Assembly (NCBI RefSeq): GCF_010183535.1
Contig: NC_071332.1
Coordinates: forward strand, 5,766,001 to 5,830,000
Direction of reading: 5' to 3'
Length of the DNA stretch: 64,000 nt
From: Caenorhabditis remanei
Taxonomy: Eukaryota > Nematoda > Chromadorea > Rhabditida > Rhabditidae
This document shows, piece by piece, positions 45,626 through 56,660 of the stretch (position 1 is its first letter; every line of letters starts with the position of its first letter). Both the position numbers and the translations under genes were made by a program. The notes under the pieces were generated by a model that saw only the letters and a list, made by a program, of their open reading frames with translations, made no database searches and was not told the DNA's origin.

Positions 45626-46439
45626 GTCTTGTGTACTCCTACACAAATATATATGAATCGACAAGTTATATATATACCCACCTCTAGAGATGTGCCCGAC
45701 ATCTCACGGAATCCGCCAGTTGCCATATTTACTATGGGAAATGGGCGGGGCTTATAGGCAATTAGGCAAATAGGCAAATATAGGCATATTGGCATATACT
45801 GTAGACTCCAATTTCTCAGTTTTCAATTGCGAAAGAAAAACAAAAAAAGCCTGTGCGGTTTATCAAATGAGAGTAGAATGATTTAGTGACAAACTGTATT
45901 TTTGTCTGGGATTATGTGTGACAGACTCTAATAAAGAATATTCGAGCATGAATCCCGATTCATTTCCCTCAGCTTTCAAACTTTGCAAATAAAATTCGCA
46001 CGCGGTCGAGGTTCCATTTTGAATGTAAAATTTTGCAAATTCAAAAAATGGAATCCTCTTAATTTTTATTCTTGTTTTACTATTGTATCTGGATTGACTG
46101 TTCCCATTGCACAATCTTTGGAAGCTCTTATTCATAGGTTCCGAGTTTTGGAGACCACGATAAAATCTTGAACTCCTTATGATATTTGATATTTTTTCCG
46201 ATATTATGGCATTTCTGTTCTTTATTTTATTTGAGAGTTCAAAACAATTTAAAGATTTGAAAATAATGAGAAGCAAGATAAGGAGTGAAAGATAGAGACC
46301 ATAGACATAATTACAGTAGAAGTTAAACGAGAATAACAAAAAATAGTCAATTCGTCAAAATTAACTCAGAAATTATACAGATTATAAGCTTGAATTCAGC
46401 CCGTTCGATATGGGATTATTGGATCGAGAAGTACACATC
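45626..46439. repeat. Intergenic DNA with second copy of the duplicated segment
   Basis: The portion 45895-46150 is the uninterrupted counterpart of 43870-44080 plus 44467-44520. The remainder is AT-rich, with irregular 'taggcaaa' repeats at about 45755-45800 and no recognised gene. Confidence 0.5.
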
Positions 46440-47976
46440 TTATCTTCTTGGTGCTTGTAGAATTCCGTCAGGAATCACGGGGAAAGGATTATGCCAAACT
46501 CCAAAGAATAGATTCTTCCGATTTTTATGAATGAGAGTTGTTGCCATGAGTCTCTCATCTCTGATGTGAATGATGTCTTTCCCATTTTGGCAGTCGATCA
46601 CTTCCTCGTCAGTTCTGAAAATACAAAAACTATCTAATGAGAAAGAAAAATAAATAAAACTTACAAATAATATTGGCCTCTCAACTGCTTATCCCACGAT
46701 TTCCCTCGAAGTATGCCATCGGTAATCTTCTTTTTCAATAGATCTCCAAAATGCATATCCAGAAATTCGAACTTTCTGTTATCCCTCCGATCAGTAACCT
46801 TCCATCTATCGACGAATGCGAGAAAGTTTTCCAGTGTGAAAGGGCAATTCTTGATTATCATCTGGGGGCATCTCATCTTCCATAGAATCTCAGGAGTCAA
46901 CCAAGGCGTCGGCTTATCCATCACTAAAAGGTGACATTTGAAGTGACATGGATCACATGTGAAGCTCCCATCTGTTGGCACACCAATATATAAACGTCCT
47001 GTGGCACAGACATTCTTGATAACTTCGGCTACCCATTGTTCTCGAATGACTGGTGTCGTCTCCCCGAGAGCAATGTAGATCTGCAAATCGAGACATTTCT
47101 CGATTCTGAGCTCCATCAAATTGTGTAGCATGAAGGGCTTAAAGCCTTGAATCCAAATTTTAACTTTTGATACTGTGCATTTCAAGACATCGGTCACATA
47201 GATGATTGCTGAAGTGAGTGAATAGTAGACGTTATTGCTTCCTTCTCCGCTGAATTAATGTTTGTTTTTGAAGGAAATGAATGGGAAGAATCAATTTAAA
47301 ACTAATGAAAACTGGAAAATCACATAAAAGTACTATTTGAAAAGTGCCACCTAATTGCACACCTCCGTGCCATTTCTGGTATGACTATAATTGGATTCTG
47401 ACTTTAATATTATAAATTCACGGTCTGCTGCCGCAGAGTGTTAAAGGCGCATCTGATTTGTTCAAAATGGTCTCGAAGCGAAAAACACGATTTGCATTTT
47501 TTATCAGACCTGCAAAGCTCGAAAATACGGCATTTGATATTTTTCAACAAGACTATTCCTCGAAATATCCAATAAATTAGATGACACCCTCCGGCAGCAG
47601 ACAGTGAATTTATAATAATATATCAATCGATTTGTAACTCACTAAATAATCGTATTCGGAGGATCCTTTTTAGAGACCGTCACAGTATTGCCTGATTCCT
47701 TGAAAGACCACGTTTCACAGACATTGTTGCAATTGAATATCAATGATGTACCATATATGGAGATGTCGACGTCCAAACTGATCGGTTCGTACTCCAACGA
47801 CTTCGCAACGTTACATACTCTCAAGCATGTACGTGAGCAACTGAGTCTAAAATTTGAAAGGAGTTTTATATTGAATCGAAGAGAATGAAAACTTACAGAT
47901 CTGAGATATTGAAGTGTAGCAGGACTGCTTGAATAGCTCGTAAAGGCAGTGTGGATAATACATCAGGGATGGCCAT
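46440..47976 (-). CDS. F-box protein with FBA_2 domain, cluster copy C
   Basis: Four exons (47976-47897, 47846-47643, 47249-46665, 46614-46440), phases as in copies B and D. The F-box starts MAIPDVLSTLPLRAIQAVLLHF and continues LSCSRTCLRVCNVAKSLEYE. FBA_2 motifs are LMELRIEKCLDLQIY, PTPWLTPEILWKMRC and NFLAFVDRWKVTD, and the last exon has LFFGVWHNPFPVIP. Closest to copy D. Intron 2 is enlarged to 393 bases by an inverted-repeat element. Confidence 0.85.
47411..47614. mobile_element. Inverted-repeat element in intron 2 of F-box copy C
   Basis: Terminal arms tataaattcacggtctgctg at the left and cagcagacagtgaatttata at the right bracket about 200 bases. It is non-coding, a likely MITE. The equivalent introns of the sister genes are under 100 bases. 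Confidence 0.75.
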
Positions 47977-48070
47977 GAGTATAGAATTGGGGACTGAATG
48001 AGGAGGAAATGACAGAAAATGAGAGTCAGAGGTGTTTTTGATTACAAAAGTTACAAAATTCCCCGGGCGA

Positions 48071-48110
48071 GTAGATCAAAATCCTTTTGGGAAACAACTG
48101 AGGTAGATCA
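48071..48110 (-). promoter_or_regulatory. Paired GTAGATCA promoter element, copy C
   Basis: gtagatca occurs twice (48071-48078 and 48103-48110), 32 bases apart, 95 bases upstream of the copy C start codon. In the sister genes the distal site is gtaggtca. Confidence 0.45.
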
Positions 48111-48540
48111 AAAAAGGTCAACAAAATTATGATCTATTCGGAAATGAATAAAATTTTTGGAAAGTTGCAGGTCTAAAACAATTTTATTTTTTGTTTTATG
48201 TATGATACTTCGTGTTGGAATCGTGCTGAAATTGGACCTAACGGACACACCGTGCTGTAGAAAAATTTGAGACATTCATCCTCATCTCTAATGCTATATT
48301 CTCTATGCCAATCATTTGTAATTACAGTATGCATCAATTGATTCACATCCTTTTACTGATTTTTGAAATCTTCATTCCATTTGTGAATTAAAAAATAAAG
48401 TTGAGATAGATAAAGGCAAGAATATTCGAATTATAGGCAGAATTACAGGAAAAGTTCCTCAAGATAAACAAGAAATACGCCAGATTAGTAATTAAAGTGA
48501 CAGAGAAAACACAATTACAATTCGAATTTAATATTTTTGA

Positions 48541-49756
48541 TTATTGATTTTCGGCTGAAACAATCTCAGGGACGTTCTCCTGAGGAATCACTGGGAAAGG
48601 ATTGTGCCAAACTCCAAAGAAGAATCTTTTCCGCTCGTTTTGAATACAAACTGTTGCCATGATTCTCCCATCTTTGTGAACGACGTCACCTCCGTGTTCG
48701 CAGTCGATCACCTCGGTTCCAGCTCTGAAAATTTACAAACTTGTTTATAAGAAACAGAAAAAAAATGAAACATACAAATAATGTTGGCCTCTCAACTTCT
48801 TATTCCATTTCTTTGCTTGAAAGGTATCCGGGAAAGGGAAATCTTTGATCTCTTTTTCAAGAGTTATATCCAAATATTCGAATTCTCTGTGTTCACTCGA
48901 ATCACTCTTCATCCATTTCTTAACAAAATCCAGAAGATCCTTCACTTTCAAATTGCTTTGTGTGATTTCCATCTGGGCGCATCTCATTTTGAATAGAATC
49001 TTTCCAGTCAACCATGGTGTCGGGCGATCAATTGTTAAGTGGTGACATTTGAAGTAACTCGGATCACATTTAAACTTCTCTTTCATCGGCATGCCAAGGT
49101 GAAAACGTTCCGTACCACAGATATTTCTGATAACTTTAACCAATACTCGATTTGGGAAGTATACTGATTTCGTTGAGGCCGCGACTTTGATCTCCAGCTC
49201 TTCACACTTTTCGATTCTCAGTTTTGCCAAATTGTGGAGCGTGGTGAGAGACATACCTACAGGCCAAATAGAGATTTTTGATACTGTGATTCTCAAGACA
49301 TCGGTCACATAGATGATTGCAGCGGTGAGTGAAGAGTAGAGTTCGGTGTTGTATTCGTTGCTGAAATTAAAAAGAAATCAAATAAAGGGCGCCTGACTTT
49401 CAACTCACTAAAAAACCCTCTCCTGATCTTCATCCAATGAGACCGTCACAACATTTTTATCAAAATCCTTTTTGAAATACATCATCCCGCCGTCTTCATC
49501 TCCATTCTTCAACTTCAAATATGTTTTCTTTCTGTCGGTGAAGACTTCCAAACTAGTCGTTTTGTACTTCAATGATCTCGCAATGTTACAGAATCGCAGG
49601 CTGGTCTGTGAGCAACTGAGTCTGAAAATTGAAAAGAGTTTGAAATTGAATCGAAAACATGAATACTTACAGATCTGGGATATCAAAGTGTAGCAGGACT
49701 GCTCGAATAGCTCGTAGAGACAGTGCGGGTAGATTGAATCGAGCTGGCACGTCCAT
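48541..49756 (-). CDS. F-box protein with FBA_2 domain, cluster copy D
   Basis: Four exons (49756-49671, 49621-49409, 49360-48776, 48724-48541), phases identical to copy C. The F-box is MDVPARFNLPALSLRAIRAVLLHF, then LSCSQTSLRFCNIARSLKYK. FBA_2 motifs are LAKLRIEKCEELEIKV, PTPWLTGKILFKMRC and DLLDFVKKWMKSD, ending RFFFGVWHNPFPVIPQ. The frame is intact throughout. Confidence 0.86.
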
Positions 49757-49841
49757 GAGTATAGAATTGGGGACTGAATGGGAAGGATATGACACAAAAT
49801 GAAAACTAAAAGTTTTATTGATTGCAAAAGTTCGCGGGTAT

Positions 49842-49884
49842 GTAGATCAGATCGCGTTTTGTAAACAACTCAATGGGTAGGTCA
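49842..49884 (-). promoter_or_regulatory. Paired GTAGATCA / GTAGGTCA promoter element, copy D
   Basis: gtagatca at 49842-49849 and gtaggtca at 49877-49884, 35 bases apart, 86 bases upstream of the copy D start codon. Confidence 0.5.
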
Positions 49885-50135
49885 AATGAAACTCCATGAA
49901 TTTTCATTGGAAATTTGTAATCGAGGTTATGATAGTAAAACGCCGAGATGGGAAAGTAGAGATCAAAATTATATAGACAGATTTACAAAGAAAGATATTG
50001 AAGAACAAGAGATAAACCAATTAATCAAAATAAACCAAGAAAAATAACCCAAATTAGAGATTACAAGTTATCAGTGAGACAATTCGTATTCAATACATTT
50101 GATTAGAGATTATTCGATAAATCGAGAAGTAAACC

Positions 50136-51342
50136 TTATGGCCGTGATGATCCTCCAATTTCACCAGTAGTAGTTAAGCGTTTAGGCCAGACTCCAAAGA
50201 AGAATTCGTGTCCATCGTTGTAAATCAAAATCGTAGCCAAGATTTCCCCATCCCCGTGAATGATATCGAATCCGTTCTGGCAATCAAGATACTTGCGATA
50301 ACCACGCCTGAAATTAGTGACATTCGATAAAGAAAAATGATGATTCTGAACCTAAGATAAAATTGATTTCTCGTCTTCTTATTCCACTTCTGTGCTTTAA
50401 GCCCTTCTGGAATAACTGGATTTTTGATAGCATCTTTAAACTGTATTTCCAAATATTCGAACTTCTCGAGTTTTTCCAAATTACACAGTTTCCATCTCCA
50501 AATAAAACTGATACAATCCTTCAAGTCGAAATTGCTATCCCTGATTGTAATAATTGCGCATTTCATTTCGAACAGCAGCTTTGGAGTCACCCATCCGCCT
50601 TTCTTATCAAAATTTACTGTTTTGGATTTGAAGTGATTCGGATTGCATTTGAATTCTGAATTGGTCGGTACACTGATAGATAGAAGTTCCGTGGCACTGA
50701 TGTTCTCCAGAATTTGAGCCAATTCACTGTTTTCCATACATTTTTCTCCGATTATCATCAGGTTACTACATTTATCCACACGGAGATCTTCTATTTTACT
50801 ATCCTTTGGGAGAGAGTTCGTTTTAATGTTAACTTCAAACACGAGGCACGTCAACACTTCAGTCAGACATCTGATTGTTTCTGTCATTGTAGGATAGAGG
50901 TCAGCAGACTTCGTTTTGGATAGTATCCACTTGTCGATGCTGAAAATAGAAATTAATAGTGAAGAGAGCAAATATTAGAACGGTAATTAAACAACTTACA
51001 ACATATCCTTTGTGTCCTTCCTTTCAATTCGAGTTGTTATCTCAGTAGTATTAGGATTCCCCTGTTTAAACTTCCATGTTTCCTCATTTCTACTGTTCAT
51101 TTGGATTTCCAAATGTCTGTCTTCCCCGTAAACGTTGACTTTTAACTCAACTTTCATCGGTTTCACGAGTTCACGAGATTTGTTGGATAATGATGCGAGT
51201 TTGATTCTGGAAAAGGGTGAGGAATGTAGATTCGAAAACCAAAACTGCCAACTTACAGATCGTCGATATCAAAATATGACAAAACTGAGCGAATAAATAG
51301 AGTAGGTAGCCTCAAAAGAGGTATTAGAAGTGTTGTGGACAT
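50136..51342 (-). CDS. F-box protein with FBA_2 domain, cluster copy E
   Basis: Four exons (51342-51257, 51206-51000, 50939-50351, 50307-50136). The F-box is LLRLPTLFIRSVLSYFDIDDL, then IKLASLSNKSRELVKP. The FBA_2 region has IEDLRVDKCSNLMIIG, GGWVTPKLLFEMKC and DCISFIWRWKLCN, and the last exon has EFFFGVWPKRL. It is intact and clearly more diverged than B-D. It heads the cluster and is divergent from the PTP-like gene at 51863. Confidence 0.84.
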
Positions 51343-51862
51343 GGGTACAGAACTAGGAGCTGGATAGAGTGGAATATGTGAAGAAGGTGGAGATATGCTG
51401 AAAGGAGGCTGCAAAAATTATGAACTTTAAAACTTTCCCGCCACAAAACCGGACCAAATTTTGATCTACCACTAGCTATTCTTCCGAATTCTGAACAATT
51501 GGGAAGATGGAAGATTGCGAGACTATATGTGTTATTCAGTGATTTTTCAGGGATGTAGAGTGATCTGGAAACAGAGTTCACCTGCAAAAAAGTTGGCAAT
51601 TTCTAAAATTAAGCTTTTGTTTTTATTTAATTTTCGATCAGAAACTTGAAAAAAAGAAAACATTTCAAAATTCACGCTGACCTTTCCTGCTTCCGGTCAA
51701 CGTGTCATCTTTAGATTCCTTTATCTATCGAATCAATCTGAATCGAAATCAGTACCTTTGACCAGAAGCATTGTGTTGTGTGAGCTAGTCGACAGTTTAT
51801 CTTCGGTAACGGTAAGTTGTTGATTCTGAAGGATTCAAGCTATGTATCATCGTTTCAGAAAA

Positions 51863-52992
51863 ATGGCCGACACCTTGCAAACAAACGGTAAAGCGACTGC
51901 TCTCGCTATAGGAGGTAATCGGATGTCGACACGTTCCACGCGTAAAAAGAAGACTACGATGTTGTCGCCGAAGAAATTCTGCGATTTTGTAAGTATCCGA
52001 AAGGAGAAGGTACTTGTAAACCGTCCAAGTTTTCAGGTTATCGGAAAAACTCCCTGAAAATCTTTCGAGGCGGGAGTAGCCGAATTGTACAAAGAATACT
52101 ATTTGGAGTCGCCGACATTCATCAACTATTTCCGGGCACCAAAAGAGAAGAACGCTTCGGAAAGTGTCTGGCTGTATGATCAAACTCGTGTCATCGTTCC
52201 TGATCTCGAGTATTATCATGCGTCGTGGGTTGATGGTTTGAGACCAAGTGAGTCTTCCTCTTTCCGAGTAACTTCTTATTATTCTGTTTAAGACCAGTAC
52301 ATTCTGGCTCAAGCACCCCGTGACGAAGCCGCTGCCAAAGATTTTTTCAAAATGGTGGATCATGTGAAGGCGGAAGCGATTATCATTGTGGAATCTTCAG
52401 ATGATTTCTCGAGGTAACCATGGCGACCATGTGTCTGAAAAATTAAATAAGAATTTTCAGTCAAATCGCACCAAAGTTTGAAAAATTGCAAACAAAGAAG
52501 GGAGAGAAGGGCACTGATGATTTATCCACTGCAGTTATCAAGGATCATGGAAAAAATCTGAAGGCAGTCAAATTCAATCGTGCAGATCAAATGGCTCCGG
52601 CAGAATTGGTGGAGATGGTGGAGAGAACACGCAAGTATTTGGGAAGCCCGTTGAAGGGACCAACTGTTATCATCTGCAGAGATGGAGCTACCAGGTGGAT
52701 AGATTGTTATTTTTCCTCAATCTGAGAAATTGAATTTATTGTGTAAGTGATTACTTTCCAGATGCGGCGTGGTGGCATTCATTGACCTTGAATGCGATCG
52801 TTTGACGAAATACGGAAGAGTGAAGCATGGGGACACGATCAAAGCGATTCGGTTAGTCACTATTATCATTTTTAGATATATTCAAACCAAATTTTCAGTT
52901 TCACTCGATGCAACACATTTGACACATTCGAAGCTTACGACTTTGCGATCAACTCGCTAGTCGAATTGTGCCATAAGCAGAAGAAGAAGTAG
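51863..52992 (+). pseudogene. PTP-domain (pseudophosphatase-like) gene with an in-frame TGA
   Basis: Six exons (51863-51988, 52037-52247, 52293-52413, 52461-52694, 52762-52851, 52899-52992) join in phase and encode a nematode-type protein tyrosine phosphatase domain. Visible are YYLESPTFINYF, NQYILAQAPR and the P-loop region TVIICRDGATRCGVVAF. The CX5R residues are kept, but the usual His before Cys is Ile, and no WPD loop is recognisable (FNRADQMAP stands there). Catalysis is therefore doubtful. Exon 2 contains a TGA at 52055-52057, 49 codons after the start, in the same frame as both flanking parts. A spliced-leader-type acceptor (CGTTTCAG) precedes the ATG at 51863. The gene is either a recent pseudogene, polymorphic, or affected by a base error. 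Confidence 0.72.
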
Positions 52993-54922
52993 TTGTATGG
53001 CGGCTACTTTCTGGCATAGAACAAAACTCAATCATCGACCATGAACATATTTTTATTGTAGATTTTGATCACTCTTTTCTCGTTTGTCACAATAGGAAAG
53101 AACTAATGTTCATGCATGCAGAATCTTTTCAAAAAGTATTTTTATATAGAGAAAATTTCAGAAGTTGTTACTTAAACTTACCACAACTTTCTATGCAGTG
53201 ACGATACCAAATAATCAAAAGAACAAATACAACAATAGATTTCTAGATTGGATCCAATACCGTTCTGTACTGTAACCGATTAGTGTGCTTATTTCAGAAG
53301 AAACGGATAATACATGCTGAATTCGTTCTTGCTCTTAAAGAGTACTCTGAGAAATGCTTCGTCTTCGAAATGTTACACTTTCATGTATGTGCCTCATTTA
53401 CAGTATTTACACTTAGAAAAGCTTAGAATCCTTCAACTCATCATATCTAATATCGATATATGCCGCCACGATCTTCTGAGCTTCCAGTCATATATAAAAT
53501 ATATAAGATTATAAACATTTATTCAAAAGTCAAAACTGAAGGGCTCACTTTCACTACTTCGGCAACACATCTGATCAATTTTTTCCTGATTTCTCTATGC
53601 CAACAAGTCCTCTTCCTGTGCCTCTTCCAAACCACCCGCAATCTTCTGGTTCCCCGGAACCAACCTGGGCACACTACACCTCTTCCTTTGTTTCCACAAA
53701 ACCAATGTAATTACAGTTCTTCTTTTTCTTCCATGCCCATCATAATACTCCCCCATTTTATATTACATTTCTGCCACCTTTTTCCATGTCTCGACCGCAT
53801 AAATAACCTTGCATCTTCTTCTTTTTCTCCCCCGGTTTCCGTTCCTTTGTATTTGTGAAAACCAGTTTTGTCTCGACGGAAACCTCCCAGAATATGATGA
53901 CGTCGAAACGCCTGGGATTTTGACGTCATCAAAACGGAAAGAAGATACAGATATGAGAGTTTTCACGGAGAAGAAAAGGTGATAGTGGTTGCAAATCTGC
54001 AGATATCTCTTCACACACCCTTCAACGGAAACCGCTTTTTGCTACTCTGGTCTCGGATGAGATCTCGTCTTAACAATCAAAAAAATTACGAAATAATCAT
54101 ACGTAATCAAAAATCAAAATTTGTGAAGACCTTGAGAAGCCGTTCGACGTTCCTTTTTCTCCTAATTTGATTGTTTATTTTTGCAATCACGAATCACAAA
54201 TGATAGGATTATATTGTTTACTACTGGGTGGGCTTGACTCGTGGAGAATTGAAAAAGAAATGAGGTCAACACGAGGAACTCAATGGAGATCGTAAGATCG
54301 TAAATCAGAAGGAATTGGTTTCGAAATCAATTCTTGAAAAACCTAGTTTAGGTGGAGGTCAAACCAATAACAATGAGGAAGAGACCTCGTTCGAAATTGG
54401 GTTGGTTATGATGATTGTTTGTTTTTAGATTTAAAAAAGTGAGCGGTAAAAGGATAGAAATAACATTTTATGGAATTTGAAATTGTGAAGAATCTCAGGA
54501 ACAAAGAACTCTTTCCTTTTTATTCAGTTCTCATGAAGTTTGTATCTGAAATTGAGGAAAATGTTTTGAACTGAAAAGAAAGCATGTAAGAAAACTTCAA
54601 CTTAATTGTTTCCTTGATGAGCGTTTGCAAATCATTACGCAGTTCTAGATTTCCAGGTGCCCATCTGTCCAATATCAAAGTTCTTTTGGAAAATTACAAT
54701 TTCTGCTGACCTATTTGACCGAACAGTTGGAAAATTACAGATTTGTTGAGAGTAAACCATGGATTCATTAAAAAGTCCGATAGCCCCAATATTTTGCCTT
54801 AGCTATCAAAAATTTGCTAATTGCAAAAATGAAGATCTGGGTTCGAAGTACACAACTTCAAAAGTTTGATACAGTTGGGCATGTCGCGGTACCGTGACAC
54901 TTTTTCAGCTTCAGAATATCTC
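52993..54922. other. Intergenic region, no gene recognised
   Basis: About 1.9 kb of AT-rich DNA with C/T-rich patches (53570-53860). Two nearby 'gacgtc' sites (53889-53935, atgatgacgtcgaaac and ttttgacgtcatcaaa) resemble CRE-type sites but have no adjacent gene start. No exon was found. Confidence 0.35.
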
Positions 54923-56660
54923 ACATGGAATGTACTTCTGTTGCTACCCCTAAAGTATCGATTTTTTTTGCTCATTCGATGAGTTTTCCAGAGAGAAAAT
55001 GACCCATAATGGGTTTTCCTGTGACGTGACCTCGTTTTTGAGAAATTGAGATTTTTCAAAAAATGCAATTTTTTCGAAAAAAAATTTTCATTAATTTTTT
55101 TCATTATTTTGCCGGATTGTTCAGAAAAAAGACTTTGCACATATTTATTGCAAATTTTATGTAGTTTTTGACAAAAATATGAAACTTATGAAAAAATAAT
55201 TTTTTGGTCCTGAAAAAGGTAAAAATGTGACACCCTCCAAAAAAAAATTTTTTTTTTCGAGGTCGGCAGAGGTGACATATATAAGGTAAAAAAGTACAAC
55301 TCATCTGGATTATTTTCCTATATAGCACTATAGTCGCTTCCTGTCAAAAATTGAGGAAAAAGTTGGTCTGAAAATTTTCATTTTTCGAAAAAATAAGACA
55401 TGTCAGAAATGAGTTCGAATTTCTGACATTGAATAAGTTTCAATCAAAATCTTTTTTAGAATAATGATTTTCAAAATGTGTTCTATAATTTTCAAATAAA
55501 AAAGTACATCCCTGTTGACTTCTCTTGTCAGAACACTCGTTCAAATATTGCAAGTTTTCTCATGTGGTGGAAATTCAATTGCTCATAACTCCTCTAAAAC
55601 TGAAGCAAACTCGCTCAAAAGCGTAGAACAACTTAAAAATAACTATTACTTTTTAAAAATCATAATTGGGCTGTTTTTCGAAAAATTATTTTTTTTGAAT
55701 TTTGATAAGGGGGGACCACATGAAATTTTTTCCAGAAACTTGAAAATTTTTTTTTGTCGAAAACAACTCAAAACTAGTTTTTCAGCTACAAAAAAGCTAA
55801 AAACTATTAATTCTGTTTATTTTCGGAAAAATTTTTTTTCAAGTTTTTGGAAATAATTTCATGTGGTCCCCCCTTATCAAAAGTCGAAAAAAATAATTTT
55901 TTCGAAAAACAGCCCAAATATGATTTTTGAGAAGCAATAACTATTTTTAAGTTGTTCTACGCTTTTGAGCGAGTTTGCTTCAGTTTTAGAGAAGTTATGA
56001 GCAATTGAATTTCCACCACATGAGAAAACTTGTAATATTTGAACGAGTGTTCTGACAAGAGAGGTCTACTGGGATGTACTTTTTTATTTGAAAATTATAG
56101 AACACATTTTGAAAATCATTATTCTAAAAAAGATTTTGATTGAAACTTATTCAATGTCAGAAATTCGAACTCATTTCTGACATGTCTTATTTTTTCGAAA
56201 AATGAAAATTTTCAGACCAACTTTTTCCTCAATTTTTGACAGGAAGCGACTATAGTGCTATATAGGAAAATAATCCAGATGAGTTGTACTTTTTTACCTT
56301 ATACATGTCACCTTTGCCGTCCTCGAAAAAAAAATTTTTTTTTTGGAGGGTGTCACATTTTTACCTTTTTCAGGACCAAAAAATTATTTTTTCATAAGTT
56401 TCATATTTTTGTCAAAAACTACATAAAATTTGCAATAAATATGTGCAAAGTCTTTTTTCTGAACAATCCGGCAAAATAATGAAAAAAATTAATGAAAATT
56501 TTTTTTCGAAAAAATTGCATTTTTTGAAAAATCTCAATTTCTCAAAAACGAGGTCACGTCACAGGAAAACCCATTATGGGTCATTTTCTCTCTGGAAAAC
56601 TCATCGAATGAGCAAAAAAAATCGATACTTTAGGGGTAGCAACAGAAGTACATTCCATGT
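54923..56660. repeat. 1.74-kb near-perfect palindrome
   Basis: The sequence reads almost identically on both strands around a centre at about 55791. The left end acatggaatgtacttctgtt is mirrored at 56641-56660, and frames on the two strands encode nearly the same peptides. Arms are about 830 bases each, around a short AT-rich centre of under 80 bases. Few mismatches are visible (for example gtacatcc against its mirror near 55500/56080). There is no long coding frame. It is either a large non-autonomous inverted-repeat element or a fold-back duplication. Confidence 0.9.

Noticed and set aside
45750..45800. Run of TAGGC/TTAGGC-like units resembling the nematode telomere repeat
   Set aside because: Only one exact TTAGGC is present and spacing is irregular (aaat, at, aa between units), so it looks like a chance AT-rich repeat and not an interstitial telomere.
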